A stretch of DNA of 64,000 nucleotides from a bacterium. Lineage in GTDB: Bacteria > Planctomycetota > Planctomycetia > Isosphaerales > Isosphaeraceae. Where the stretch lies: the NCBI GenBank assembly GCA_016125085.1, contig WGMM01000015.1, forward strand, positions 32,458 through 96,457, given 5' to 3'. The position numbers and the translations under genes were made by a program. Of the stretch, positions 46,764 through 55,378 are shown one piece after another. Within the stretch, counting starts at the first letter, position 1. Every line of letters begins with the position of its first letter. Below the pieces are notes generated by a model that searched no databases, was not told where the DNA came from, and saw only the letters and a list, made by a program, of their open reading frames with translations.

Positions 46764-48332
46764 ATGCCTGAAAGCGTTATCGAAAAAGGTTTTGAGCTTT
46801 CCGGCATAAACGATGTTAATGCGAGCGATTCGATCGATTCGAAGGTGACTCCACTGATTTCGGGAATTCACGGTGCCAGTCGGCCAGCGAGATCGATCCA
46901 GATTTCGAAGCCAGTGGTCAGAATGGCAAGGCGGCATCCGGCACGCCCCGCCGGGCCAATAATCAATCCGGCCCGAAACGTCTCGCGCGTGGTCATGCCG
47001 GCCGTTTTGCCCGCCCAGATGACCGCGACATCGACGATGCAGGTCGAAGGCGCCTGGTCGGTTCGAGTGACGACCCAGGCGAGCGGGCAGACTCGTTCGG
47101 TTGTGGTGAATGTGCCTGCTCCTGAGGTCGTTCAGTCGACCGACATTTATGCCGCCCTGCCCGTTTTCGATCCCTCGGCCTTTGGCTGGTTGAAGGGGCA
47201 AAGGCTTGCGGGAGTCAGCGCGCAGGAGGGGGTGATCAGCGGTTCGCTCGACCCTGGTTCGGTCTTCGTGACGCTGATCGGCGGAAACTCCTCAAGTGGT
47301 TCGGATACAGGTGGTTCGGGCGGGGCTCCAGCAGATGACGCGTTCATTCAGGGCGTCGATTACGAGATCGACCCGGTTTGGGGCACGATCGGGCGACTGC
47401 CCGGTGGGCGTATCGGCGAATTCGATGCCGTGACAGTGACTTACAGCCATGTGGTGCGAAGACTTGATGCGGTGATTCTTCAGGCGGATGGCCAGATCGT
47501 CTTGCGTGCGGGTGTTCCTTCGAACGAATCTCCTGTTTCTCCCGTTCCCAACAAGGGCGAAAAACTACTGGGGCGTGTTTTCCATTCGAAGTTTCAGGCC
47601 GAATTGAATCCGGACGACCTCTTTCCGGTCTTGTCGACGGAGCCTGCCGCCAACCCGATCGTGCGGTCAGATACAGCTGCTTCCCTGTTACCGGATTTCA
47701 TGCGTAAATTGAAGTCAGGCAGAGAAGTACGCATTCTGGCATGGGGCGATAGCGTTACGGACGGGCAGTATCTTGGCAACGATAGCGGGAGTCGCTGGCA
47801 GGATCAGTTCGTGTCGATGCTGAAACGAATTTATCCGAGAGCGAAAATCTCGCTGTCAACCGAAGCCTGGCCAGGGCATGGGACAGCCGATTATCTTGCT
47901 TCGGGACCGAACGGTTCGAGCCGATTCGATTCGGCTGTTATTGGGGCCGCGCCTGATCTCGTAATCTCGGAATTCGTCAATGACGGGTATATGGATCAGG
48001 CTGAGACACTTTCGAAATATACTGAAATCCTCGATGCGTTTCGCAGGTCCGGGATCGACTGGATCGTCATGACGCCGCACTTTACGCATCCAGCGTTTAT
48101 GGGTTTTAGCCCTGGGACTGTAGGTGATGCCGACACTCGGCCATATGTGGCAGCATTGAAAATGTTCGCTTCGAACGCCAAAGTGCCGCTCGCCGATGCT
48201 TCCGCAATCTGGGCGGACCTGAAACGACAGGGACTGCCTTATACGAGTCTATTGTCGAACGGCATCAATCACCCGGGCAAAACCGGACTGAAGATTTATG
48301 CCGAAGCATTGGCAATGATATTCGCAAAATGA
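46764..48332 (+). CDS. SGNH/GDSL-hydrolase-domain protein
   Basis: A protein of about 522 residues with a C-terminal SGNH hydrolase. The catalytic Ser is in AWGDSVTDGQ, a block-III-like Asn in EFVNDGY, and the final Asp/His-type block in NGINHPGKTG. The middle (about 100-300) is a strand-rich region with a Gly/Ser-rich stretch. The N-terminus has no clear signal peptide and the start is uncertain: the frame is open to 46680 and other starts are possible. Such enzymes act on esters, often acetylated sugars. It precedes tRNA-Phe in the convergent direction. Confidence 0.68.
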   Translation: MPESVIEKGFELSGINDVNASDSIDSKVTPLISGIHGASRPARSIQISKPVVRMARRHPARPAGPIINPARNVSRVVMPAVLPAQMTATSTMQVEGAWSVRVTTQASGQTRSVVVNVPAPEVVQSTDIYAALPVFDPSAFGWLKGQRLAGVSAQEGVISGSLDPGSVFVTLIGGNSSSGSDTGGSGGAPADDAFIQGVDYEIDPVWGTIGRLPGGRIGEFDAVTVTYSHVVRRLDAVILQADGQIVLRAGVPSNESPVSPVPNKGEKLLGRVFHSKFQAELNPDDLFPVLSTEPAANPIVRSDTAASLLPDFMRKLKSGREVRILAWGDSVTDGQYLGNDSGSRWQDQFVSMLKRIYPRAKISLSTEAWPGHGTADYLASGPNGSSRFDSAVIGAAPDLVISEFVNDGYMDQAETLSKYTEILDAFRRSGIDWIVMTPHFTHPAFMGFSPGTVGDADTRPYVAALKMFASNAKVPLADASAIWADLKRQGLPYTSLLSNGINHPGKTGLKIYAEALAMIFAK

Positions 48333-48348
48333 ATTTGCGGATTCGAAA

Positions 48349-48421
48349 TGGGCAGAGAGAGAATCGAACTCTCGACACCAGGATTTTCAGTCCTGTGCTC
48401 TACCAACTGAGCTATCTGCCC
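48349..48421 (-). tRNA. tRNA-Phe (GAA)
   Basis: A 73-nt cloverleaf. The acceptor stem is GGGCAGA/TCTGCCC with discriminator A, the D-arm reads GCTCAGTTGGTAGAGC, the anticodon stem-loop is AGGACTGAAAATCCT with anticodon GAA, and the T-arm GAGAGTTCGATTCTCTC is complete. CCA is not encoded. A promoter-like pair precedes it. Confidence 0.95.
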
Positions 48422-48434
48422 TTCAGGTAAGGAA

Positions 48435-48464
48435 AACATACCTTTTCGATGGCATGAATGTCAA
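48435..48464 (-). promoter_or_regulatory. Promoter for tRNA-Phe
   Basis: On the minus strand TTGACA is followed after 18 bases by TATGTT, with the tRNA 5' end 13 bases further. Confidence 0.6.
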
Positions 48465-48635
48465 GTGCGAGCGAAAAAAACCGTTAAAACTTGCGGATCG
48501 CTCGAGCCAGCCGGAGGAATCGTATTTGTCGTAGATCGAACCGTGTCAAAGGACTTGAGTCAGGCAGAGATTCCATCCGGGTTGCCGAAAAAAGGGCCGG
48601 ACTCGTACGTGAAACGAGTGGAGTGAAGCCGCGAT

Positions 48636-49850
48636 TCATTTCTTTGCGGGGACTTTTCGGGACGACTTCGATTGAGGGCCGTCCACTCTCAAAGGATCGG
48701 TGCGGATCAGGACGAGAACCTGATCGAGCGTTCCGCTGGCAGCAGCAGCTTCCGGATCGACCTTGAGAGGCTTCAGGATCGCATCGCCGACAGGTTCTTC
48801 GATTTCCGTCTTTTTGTGAGGGCCTGGCTGAAATTCGTCCGATTTGGGCTGAATTGGTTTTGCGGACGCGATGGCCCTGTCGATGATGTCTTTTTCGATG
48901 ATACGGAAGTCTTCGGATGACTCGACGTCGCGGAAGATTCGTTCGTCGGGCTTGTCCCGTTCCACATCCACTTCCTCCAACTTTCGCAAGGCTTCTTCGA
49001 ATTGATGGATTTGACTGGTCGGAATAAGAGCGACATAAGCACGGCTGGCGAGATTGTCTTCGGCTTTCGGAACGTCACGCTCCATGACGGGCGAATTCTC
49101 AGCCCGGTATTGGCCGATGATGGAGAGAATCGAGACCGTCTGCCGGTCACTGATCGTCGTCACATGCAAGCGGATGATATGGCGTCGATCGATTTTGCTC
49201 GTAGCCTTTAGAAACTTATCGAATTGATCTTTCAAAAGCTCAGGCGGGTCACTTTTTCTGATGATGCTTGCGATTCGTACCGGTGGTGCTGACTCCGCAC
49301 TTGCTGCTGCCGTTGCCCCGGCAGAGCGTGAGCGTAACGGTGCCATGGCGATTTGGGCTGGTAAGGGCTCGGCGTTTCCCTCGGCCTGTTTTTCGGTTTC
49401 GGGCAATGGAGCATTCGTGGAATCAGTCATTCGAACGGGCGATTGAGGTGCTATCGAGGTCACATTATCTGAGGGGGTTTCAATGTCCGTGAGCGATCCA
49501 GGTGGCGCCCCGGGAACGGCGGAATCGCCGTTCATTGCGACGAAACCAGCGACCGAGAAACAGGCGATGAGAACGGATGCCGCCATGATACCTGCGATGG
49601 CTGGCGATTTCGCCGGAATGGAAACGTACCAGGGTTTGCGAGAGATGGTGGCCTGAACTGCCGGAGTGAGGTCCATGTCCAGCGGCTCACGCGGCAGTTC
49701 CTTGACGAATTGACGAATCAGGCCGTATTCGGAAGCCAATCGACGAGCCACGGGGTCGGTATCCAGAGCGGCTTCGACCCCCTTGCGCTCCAGGGGGCTC
49801 AGGTCGCCATCGATATAGCGGCTGAGTTTGACCTGATCGCTTTCTTTCAT
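48636..49850 (-). CDS. Putative membrane-spanning anti-sigma factor
   Basis: A 404-residue protein. The N-terminus (SRYIDGDLSPLERKGVEAAL) has the look of anti-sigma-factor domains but lacks the zinc-binding HxxxCxxC set. A membrane helix lies at about 82-106, followed by a large extracytoplasmic part with Pro/Ala/Ser-rich linker and a mixed domain (about 210-330) containing RHIIRLHVTTISDRQTV. It lies 53 bases downstream of an ECF sigma gene, the usual position of the cognate regulator. The sensed signal is unknown. Confidence 0.62.
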   Translation of the reverse strand: MKESDQVKLSRYIDGDLSPLERKGVEAALDTDPVARRLASEYGLIRQFVKELPREPLDMDLTPAVQATISRKPWYVSIPAKSPAIAGIMAASVLIACFSVAGFVAMNGDSAVPGAPPGSLTDIETPSDNVTSIAPQSPVRMTDSTNAPLPETEKQAEGNAEPLPAQIAMAPLRSRSAGATAAASAESAPPVRIASIIRKSDPPELLKDQFDKFLKATSKIDRRHIIRLHVTTISDRQTVSILSIIGQYRAENSPVMERDVPKAEDNLASRAYVALIPTSQIHQFEEALRKLEEVDVERDKPDERIFRDVESSEDFRIIEKDIIDRAIASAKPIQPKSDEFQPGPHKKTEIEEPVGDAILKPLKVDPEAAAASGTLDQVLVLIRTDPLRVDGPQSKSSRKVPAKK

Positions 49851-49903
49851 CGTTCGGCCTTTCCGTTCACCATGATTCGTTTGCCTGTCGATGTGCGGGG
49901 TTG

Positions 49904-50554
49904 TCAGGATTCGGAACGGCTCGTACGTTGCCTCGTTCTTTCCGGTTCCGGGGGCACCGGCTTAGGCGATTCCGTGTCGTCCCGGATCAGAGGTTCGAGC
50001 CGTTTGCGCAATTCTTCGCGGGCGCGGTGGATACGGCTGCGTACTGTGCCGATCGGTATGTCGAGGACCGCGGCGATTTCGTCGTAGCGAAGTTCGTCGA
50101 AATCGCACATGACGAGAACCGCAGTCCAGGCGGGCGGGAGGGATCGCAGTGTTTCGTCCACGATTTTCACCCGTTCGTCTTTGACCAGCTTTTCCAGGCC
50201 GCTCGGCGCCGCGTCGGTATCGAGAGGGTCGAACTCGTGTGCTTCCGAGTCGGTCGAACCGAAGATGCTCAGGCTCGGAATCCGCCGTTTCCGGCGTGAA
50301 CTGATCGCCTGGTTCACCGCGATTCGATAAACCCAGGTGTAGAATGAGCAACCCTGCTGGAATCGGCCAATGTTCCGGAAGACTTTCAGGTAGGTTTCCT
50401 GAAGGACGTCGAGGGCTTCGTCACGTGAGCCGACGATCCGCTGAACCGTCGGATAGAGTCGGTCCTGAGTTCGGCGCACGAGATGATCGAACGCCGCCGA
50501 CTCGCCGCCGAGGTATCTCTGCACCCACTCTTCGTCGGTTCGTTCGTCAGCCAT
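49904..50554 (-). CDS. ECF-family RNA polymerase sigma factor (RpoE-like)
   Basis: A 216-residue ECF sigma factor. Region 2 is about residues 10-85 (DEALDVLQETYLKVFRNI, FYTWVYRIAVNQAISSRRKR) and region 4 about 130-180 (LPPAWTAVLVMCDFDELRYDEIAAVLDIPIGTVRSRIHRAREEL, split at the helix-turn-helix). The C-terminal tail is Arg/Pro-rich. It probably guides RNA polymerase to stress or envelope genes under control of the downstream membrane protein. It is divergent from the LarA-like gene with a 220-base gap. Confidence 0.88.
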   Translation of the reverse strand: MADERTDEEWVQRYLGGESAAFDHLVRRTQDRLYPTVQRIVGSRDEALDVLQETYLKVFRNIGRFQQGCSFYTWVYRIAVNQAISSRRKRRIPSLSIFGSTDSEAHEFDPLDTDAAPSGLEKLVKDERVKIVDETLRSLPPAWTAVLVMCDFDELRYDEIAAVLDIPIGTVRSRIHRAREELRKRLEPLIRDDTESPKPVPPEPERTRQRTSRSES

Positions 50555-50774
50555 GCGTTTGCCCGATGTTCTGACGCACCATACCGGCTTGAGGTTCCAT
50601 AACGCATCCGGATCCGTTCGAAATGGGCGACATTCCTGCCCTGATGTCGATCACGGCCTGCGCTTGCAAGGATTTTTCCTGAGTCCTATCATATCCTATG
50701 GCTCCGGCGGGGCCGGGGCAAAGAGTTTTCCGAAGCCCTGGATTCCTGCGGACAGATTCCTGAAAGTGGCGAGG

Positions 50775-51947
50775 ATGACACACGCGAAGCTGGTGGTCGA
50801 AAATGGGGCATTGACCCTGCGTCACGGTTCGGATCCGCTTCACCTGAATTCAGATTCCGTGGCCAGTTTTTTCGAGCCGCCCGCCCCCCTCTCCTCCGAC
50901 CAGATCCGGGCCAGGGTCGACGAGATCGTGCGTGGCAGCGGCAAAACGTCGACATTGCCGCTCACGGGTTTCGTTCTGCCAGGAGACACCGTCGCGATTC
51001 CTGTCTCCGGTCAGCCGGATGAGGTCTGCCGAATCCTGTTACCGCTCATTGCGGAATTCGGGAAATCGGGCACTCCCGAATCGGCGATCCGCATCATTTG
51101 CCAGTCCGGAAGTGAGGGCTCATACAGGGAAATCCTTCCGTCGACGGTCTCAATCGAGTCCCATGACCCTGATTCTGAAGAAAAATCAGCCTATCTTGCC
51201 AATTCCCGACGTGGTTCGCGGGTTTATCTGAACCGGGAAATGCTCGACTGCGACGTCATCGTGCCTGTGATCGTGCCCGACCCGGTGGGCATGGCGATGC
51301 GAAGGGGCGTTCCTGGCGGATTCTGGCCCGAATTCAGTCGAAAGGCGACTCAGGAGAAACTTGCGGTCGAGTTCCGCTCGGACGCCCGGAAAGTTCGCCA
51401 TGAAATTCGTGAAGTCGCCTGGCTCGCAGGGGTTGCGGTTACCGTTGTGGGCTTGCCCGGATCGAGCGGGATCGCTGCGGTGGCTGGCATTCCACCGGCG
51501 GAAGTTCAAGCCTGGGTTCATGGACGTATCGATCACCTCTGGGGATTCGATTTCGAAGCCCAGGCCGATTCGGTGCTCCTCGAGGCCGATGCTCCCGGGG
51601 GACTTTGCGGCGAACGGCTTCGGGCCTTTCTGAGACTTGCGGGAAAGCTGGCCGCAAGGTATCGCAGAGTCGTGCTTTGCCTGAAGTTCGACGATGCGAC
51701 GATCGAGGCGATGGAGCAGGAACTTCGCACTGGCAAAAAGGCCACTCCGTCCTGGAACTCTCAGCTTAAACGCATCGGAACCTCCGCCAGTGTCAGTCTT
51801 CTCGGGAATCTTCCGGACGATATCGCTGACGAATGCGAAATCGTGCTGCTGGAGGAACCGGAGGACGTCGAACGCCAGGTCAACCACGCGGGGCGCTGGA
51901 TTGTCGTTCCCGATGCCTGGGCAGTAAGAGCCCGGTTCGAAAACTGA
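50775..51947 (+). CDS. LarA/DUF2088-like protein with altered motif
   Basis: A 390-residue protein related to the N-terminal part of nickel-dependent lactate racemase LarA. The start at 50775 (GCGAGG upstream) is chosen over a far upstream frame start that reads as non-coding. Visible are GFVLPGDTVAIPVSG, a gTHR-like position replaced by SGSEG, and H130 in SHDPDSE. The expected lysine-containing GGxKxxxPG cofactor segment is instead PGGFWPEFSRK, so the nickel-pincer cofactor may not be bound. Catalytic role is therefore doubtful. Confidence 0.55.
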   Translation: MTHAKLVVENGALTLRHGSDPLHLNSDSVASFFEPPAPLSSDQIRARVDEIVRGSGKTSTLPLTGFVLPGDTVAIPVSGQPDEVCRILLPLIAEFGKSGTPESAIRIICQSGSEGSYREILPSTVSIESHDPDSEEKSAYLANSRRGSRVYLNREMLDCDVIVPVIVPDPVGMAMRRGVPGGFWPEFSRKATQEKLAVEFRSDARKVRHEIREVAWLAGVAVTVVGLPGSSGIAAVAGIPPAEVQAWVHGRIDHLWGFDFEAQADSVLLEADAPGGLCGERLRAFLRLAGKLAARYRRVVLCLKFDDATIEAMEQELRTGKKATPSWNSQLKRIGTSASVSLLGNLPDDIADECEIVLLEEPEDVERQVNHAGRWIVVPDAWAVRARFEN

Positions 51948-52002
51948 GAAGCTGTTCGGTCGGACCAAGTGCGAAATACGATTCGGTTCGTGATGATGAG
52001 GA

Positions 52003-53031
52003 ATGGACGTGATACGGAAAGCTCTCTCGTTCGATTTGTCGAACTGGCCCCTGATCGCTTTCGCAGGGCCTGACCGGGCGAAAAGTCTGCATAACCTGAC
52101 GACTCAGGACATCAAGGGGCTGCCCTCAGGGGCAGTCGCTGAAGGGTTCGTGACGAGCCCTCAAGGCAAAGCGATCGGGTTTTTCACATTTTTCGTCCGC
52201 GAGAATGAAATTCTCCTGCGCTGTGCGCCAGGTGGCGAATCGCTGGCGATCGAGCATTTCGGAAAGTATACGATCTTCGACGATGCCAGTTTCGAAGTCG
52301 TCACAAACGCTTACGAACAGCGGATCTGGCTTGGAAGCGAGGTTGTCGAAGCGTTTTGGACCAAGACTCTCACGTCGGAATCGGGCACGTCGATCGGCGT
52401 CAGGGACATGGATCTGCCCGGTGTCGGTTCGGTTCTTCTGGCCAGGTTCGATGAATTTCAAGTGCCAGGCATTTTGATCATCGCCCCGAAAGGCAGCATG
52501 AACCAGGCGGAAGCGGAGCTGGCTAATATTGCGGGTATCGTTCCGGAGCCAGGTTCGCCGGAACTGTTCGAACAGCTTCGTGTGCTGGCAGCCTGGCCAA
52601 GGTTCGGTATCGATATCCAGGCCGACAATCTGCCTCAGGAGATCGACCGTGACGCTTCTGCCATCAGCTTTCGCAAAGGCTGTTACCTTGGCCAGGAAAC
52701 AGTCGCCCGGCTCGATGCTTTGGGCCACGTGAACCGTATTCTCCGGTGCTTCGTTCTGGATTCGGACCATGTGCCTGTCAATCCGGCCAGTCTGGCGAAT
52801 CGGTCGCTCGTGAACGAAGCGGGGCAACAGGTCGGAGAAATTCGTTCGGCCGCGGCGGGCGAAAATGCGCAACAGGCTGCCGGCATGGCACTGGTGAGAG
52901 TCAAAGCGATGGACGGTGTCGTACGTGTGGCTGATCTGCCAGAGGCGACTTTGACGCTCATGACTCCTGCGGAATTTCGCGATCGGTTTTCGCCGGTCGC
53001 GCTGTCGCTGACGACGTCGGCCAACGTTTGA
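52003..53031 (+). CDS. ygfZ: Folate-dependent Fe-S cluster repair/assembly protein YgfZ
   Basis: A 342-residue protein of the GcvT-like folate-binding family that assists Fe-S enzymes. The defining motif KGCYLGQET is at 225-233. The N-terminal pattern GPDRAKSLHNLTTQDIKGL and the SPQGKAIGFFTFF strand fit YgfZ. The C-terminal beta domain (HVNRILRCFVLD) completes the fold. It is convergent with mobA. Confidence 0.88.
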   Translation: MDVIRKALSFDLSNWPLIAFAGPDRAKSLHNLTTQDIKGLPSGAVAEGFVTSPQGKAIGFFTFFVRENEILLRCAPGGESLAIEHFGKYTIFDDASFEVVTNAYEQRIWLGSEVVEAFWTKTLTSESGTSIGVRDMDLPGVGSVLLARFDEFQVPGILIIAPKGSMNQAEAELANIAGIVPEPGSPELFEQLRVLAAWPRFGIDIQADNLPQEIDRDASAISFRKGCYLGQETVARLDALGHVNRILRCFVLDSDHVPVNPASLANRSLVNEAGQQVGEIRSAAAGENAQQAAGMALVRVKAMDGVVRVADLPEATLTLMTPAEFRDRFSPVALSLTTSANV

Positions 53032-53278
53032 TTCTCGAGCTTCGGTGGTTCCGAACGGAATTCCGCGAAGTGAGCATCGCCCGATTCGATATCGATCGCC
53101 CGGATGAATCGATGTCCGCAAGAAAACGGCGTTCGGATCACGCGCTTGCCAATCGCATGGTCCGAGGATTGCGGTATGCCATGCACAGCAATTGCCGCGA
53201 CTGATCTGAGCCCTGATAATGCAGCGGGCTGTGCACTGAATGAATCGCTGTATAAGCCATCAGGGCGGCCGAACGGTT

Positions 53279-54013
53279 TCATTCGGATAATGGCATTCCC
53301 GGAGCTTCGATCAAGGCACGGTAATCCTCAGGTGTATTGACGTTGCGGAAACTTGCGAGATCCGGGTCGATATTTCGGAACGATTCCAGGCCAATTTCTA
53401 CAGCGTCCGAATCGGTCAACAGATCCGAAAGCCTGTGGCGGTTCCGTGCGAGCAGTTCGCGGCATCGGTTCGAAACGAAGTCAACACGGTATGCGGCCGC
53501 GAGTGGCTGGTGGTGAGTTCCGTCGAACGGAATCGCAATTTCATGGCCACGGGCTGAAGCGAGAATCGCAGCGACGACGGCCGGTCGCAAAAGCGGTGTG
53601 TCCGTGCCAGTCACGAAGGCGAATTCCATCTGCCTGGGCAATGCGGCCAGTCCAGTCGCGAGTCCGCTCAGGGGGCCGCCGAATGCGACGGCATCACGAA
53701 CGACGAGAACATGCCCAGGCATGGCCGGCAGCGATTGCCCGGGGGCGGCCACGACAATCACCTTGCCGCAGACTTCGGAAACGGTGTCGACGACGCATTC
53801 GAGAAACGCCCTCTTGCCCAGCTTGAGCAGAGCTTTCGGCTGACCCATCCGCCGGCTTTCGCCGCCGCAGAGCACGATGGCGGCATTTTCTGCAATTCGA
53901 GATGTCGAGCGAAGCAATCGGTAGTCTCCGCAAGCGATCGGAATCTGAGTCGCCATTCCGATACCGGACAACGTAGTCCGTGATCCGCCGGGTCGTCTTC
54001 GAGGCGAGATCAT
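53279..54013 (-). CDS. mobA: Molybdenum cofactor guanylyltransferase
   Basis: A 244-residue nucleotidyltransferase that attaches GMP to molybdopterin. The GTP-binding motif LCGGESRRMGQPKALL is at 48-63, followed by GGPLSGLATGL and TGTDTPLL. The start at 54013 overlaps the moeA stop (ATGA); an ATG at 53956 is an alternative. An N-terminal extension of about 40 residues is unusual for MobA, so the later start may be the true one. Confidence 0.8.
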   Translation of the reverse strand: MISPRRRPGGSRTTLSGIGMATQIPIACGDYRLLRSTSRIAENAAIVLCGGESRRMGQPKALLKLGKRAFLECVVDTVSEVCGKVIVVAAPGQSLPAMPGHVLVVRDAVAFGGPLSGLATGLAALPRQMEFAFVTGTDTPLLRPAVVAAILASARGHEIAIPFDGTHHQPLAAAYRVDFVSNRCRELLARNRHRLSDLLTDSDAVEIGLESFRNIDPDLASFRNVNTPEDYRALIEAPGMPLSE

Positions 54014-55323
54014 GGGATCTCGTATCGATGGACATCTACCCAGGTTCCAGCGTCCAGACTTTCGGAATCGGCGGCGACGATGACGAAGCCGTCGGCCGTG
54101 GTCGTGCTGGAAAGAATCGAAGCTCCTGACGACGTGATCGGTTCGACTTCATCCGCACCCACAAAACGGACACGCAAGTAATCGACCCGGCCCGGGGCGG
54201 AGACGATCTTTGCGGAAAGACGCCGGCGGATAACGGGATAGGGCATTGACGACGATCGCCCGGCCAATTTCCTGACGACCGTACCGCCGAAGAAATCATA
54301 GGCGCACAGGCAACTGACCGGATTGCCCGGCAGAAGCAGAACGGGCTTTCCGGCAACAAGCCCGAAACCTGTCGGGCTGGCGGGCCGCATCGCAATGCCG
54401 TGGGCCAGGAGTTCACCGAGTTCCCGGATACACGCCGGGGCGTGGTCTTCGGGACCTGTGGAACTGCCGCCGTTGATGAATATCGCGTCGATTTCCCTAG
54501 ATGCGGCAAGTTCGACGATCAGTTTCTTCAGAGACGCAAAGTTGTCCATGAGCGGCCCGTAAACTCGCGGAATTCCGCCATCCCGAGCGATCAGTGCCGC
54601 CAGCATCGGCGAATTGACGTCGGGAATCGAGACATCGGTCGGCTTCGTACCGGGCGAGAGAAGTTCGTCTCCGGTCACGACCACTGCGATCGATGGCATT
54701 CTGACGACTTGAATCGAGCCAGTGCCGAGGGCCGAAATCAGGCCAAGATCCTGAGGCCGAAGAAGTCTTCCCGCCTCGAGCATCGTCCGGCCTGCTTCGA
54801 CGTCTTCGCCGACTCTCCCGACATGCTTGCCGGAAGTCACTTCGGTGCGGACATCGACCGTATTTCCCTTCAGTTCGGTGAATTCGACCGGAACGACGGC
54901 ATCGGTACCGGCCGGCATGGGGGCTCCCGTTGCGATCGCCACCGCCTGACCTGATCGCACTTGCCCTCCGAAGCGCAGGCCTGGACGGGATCGACCGATC
55001 ACTTCGAGCTTAGCCGGCCGGGAGTCATCGGCACCGATCGTCTCTTCGGCGATCAGGGCGAAACCGTCCATTGCGGCTCGAGCGAAGTGAGGTACCGCGG
55101 TCGATGCGACGACCCCACTGGCCAGGACGCGACGATGCGCTTGATCAAGCGCAATGCGCTCCGGCCCGAGGCGCGCGACATGGCGTTCGATCAGGGCTTG
55201 AACGACCTCGACGGCGACTCGTGTGCGGAAACCCCGGCCGCGCGGATCTTGCGGAATTGAAGGTGGCGGAGAATCTTGCATGCCGCCTATTGGGCCAAAA
55301 TGCGTTCGGGCCGTCAATGTCAC
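54010..55323 (-). CDS. moeA: Molybdopterin molybdenumtransferase
   Basis: A 437-residue enzyme inserting molybdate into adenylated molybdopterin. It shows the N-terminal domain pattern AMDGFALI, ATGAPMPAGTDAVVP, VVVTGDELL and the GGSSTGPEDH nucleotide site, followed by LLLPGNPVSCLCAYDFF near the active site. The C-terminal strand domain is present. A Met at residue 15 could be the start instead. It is translationally coupled to mobA and lies 55 bases behind the cyclophilin gene on the same strand. Confidence 0.9.
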   Translation of the reverse strand: MTLTARTHFGPIGGMQDSPPPSIPQDPRGRGFRTRVAVEVVQALIERHVARLGPERIALDQAHRRVLASGVVASTAVPHFARAAMDGFALIAEETIGADDSRPAKLEVIGRSRPGLRFGGQVRSGQAVAIATGAPMPAGTDAVVPVEFTELKGNTVDVRTEVTSGKHVGRVGEDVEAGRTMLEAGRLLRPQDLGLISALGTGSIQVVRMPSIAVVVTGDELLSPGTKPTDVSIPDVNSPMLAALIARDGGIPRVYGPLMDNFASLKKLIVELAASREIDAIFINGGSSTGPEDHAPACIRELGELLAHGIAMRPASPTGFGLVAGKPVLLLPGNPVSCLCAYDFFGGTVVRKLAGRSSSMPYPVIRRRLSAKIVSAPGRVDYLRVRFVGADEVEPITSSGASILSSTTTADGFVIVAADSESLDAGTWVDVHRYEIP

Positions 55324-55378
55324 GCGATGGATGACAAGGACGGCCCGAATGGTCGCAAACCTGGTCGCGTCGTTCGGA

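Noticed and set aside
46456..46764. A plus-strand frame of 102 codons before the SGNH hydrolase gene
   Set aside because: Arg/Ser-rich translation without features; more likely non-coding leader.
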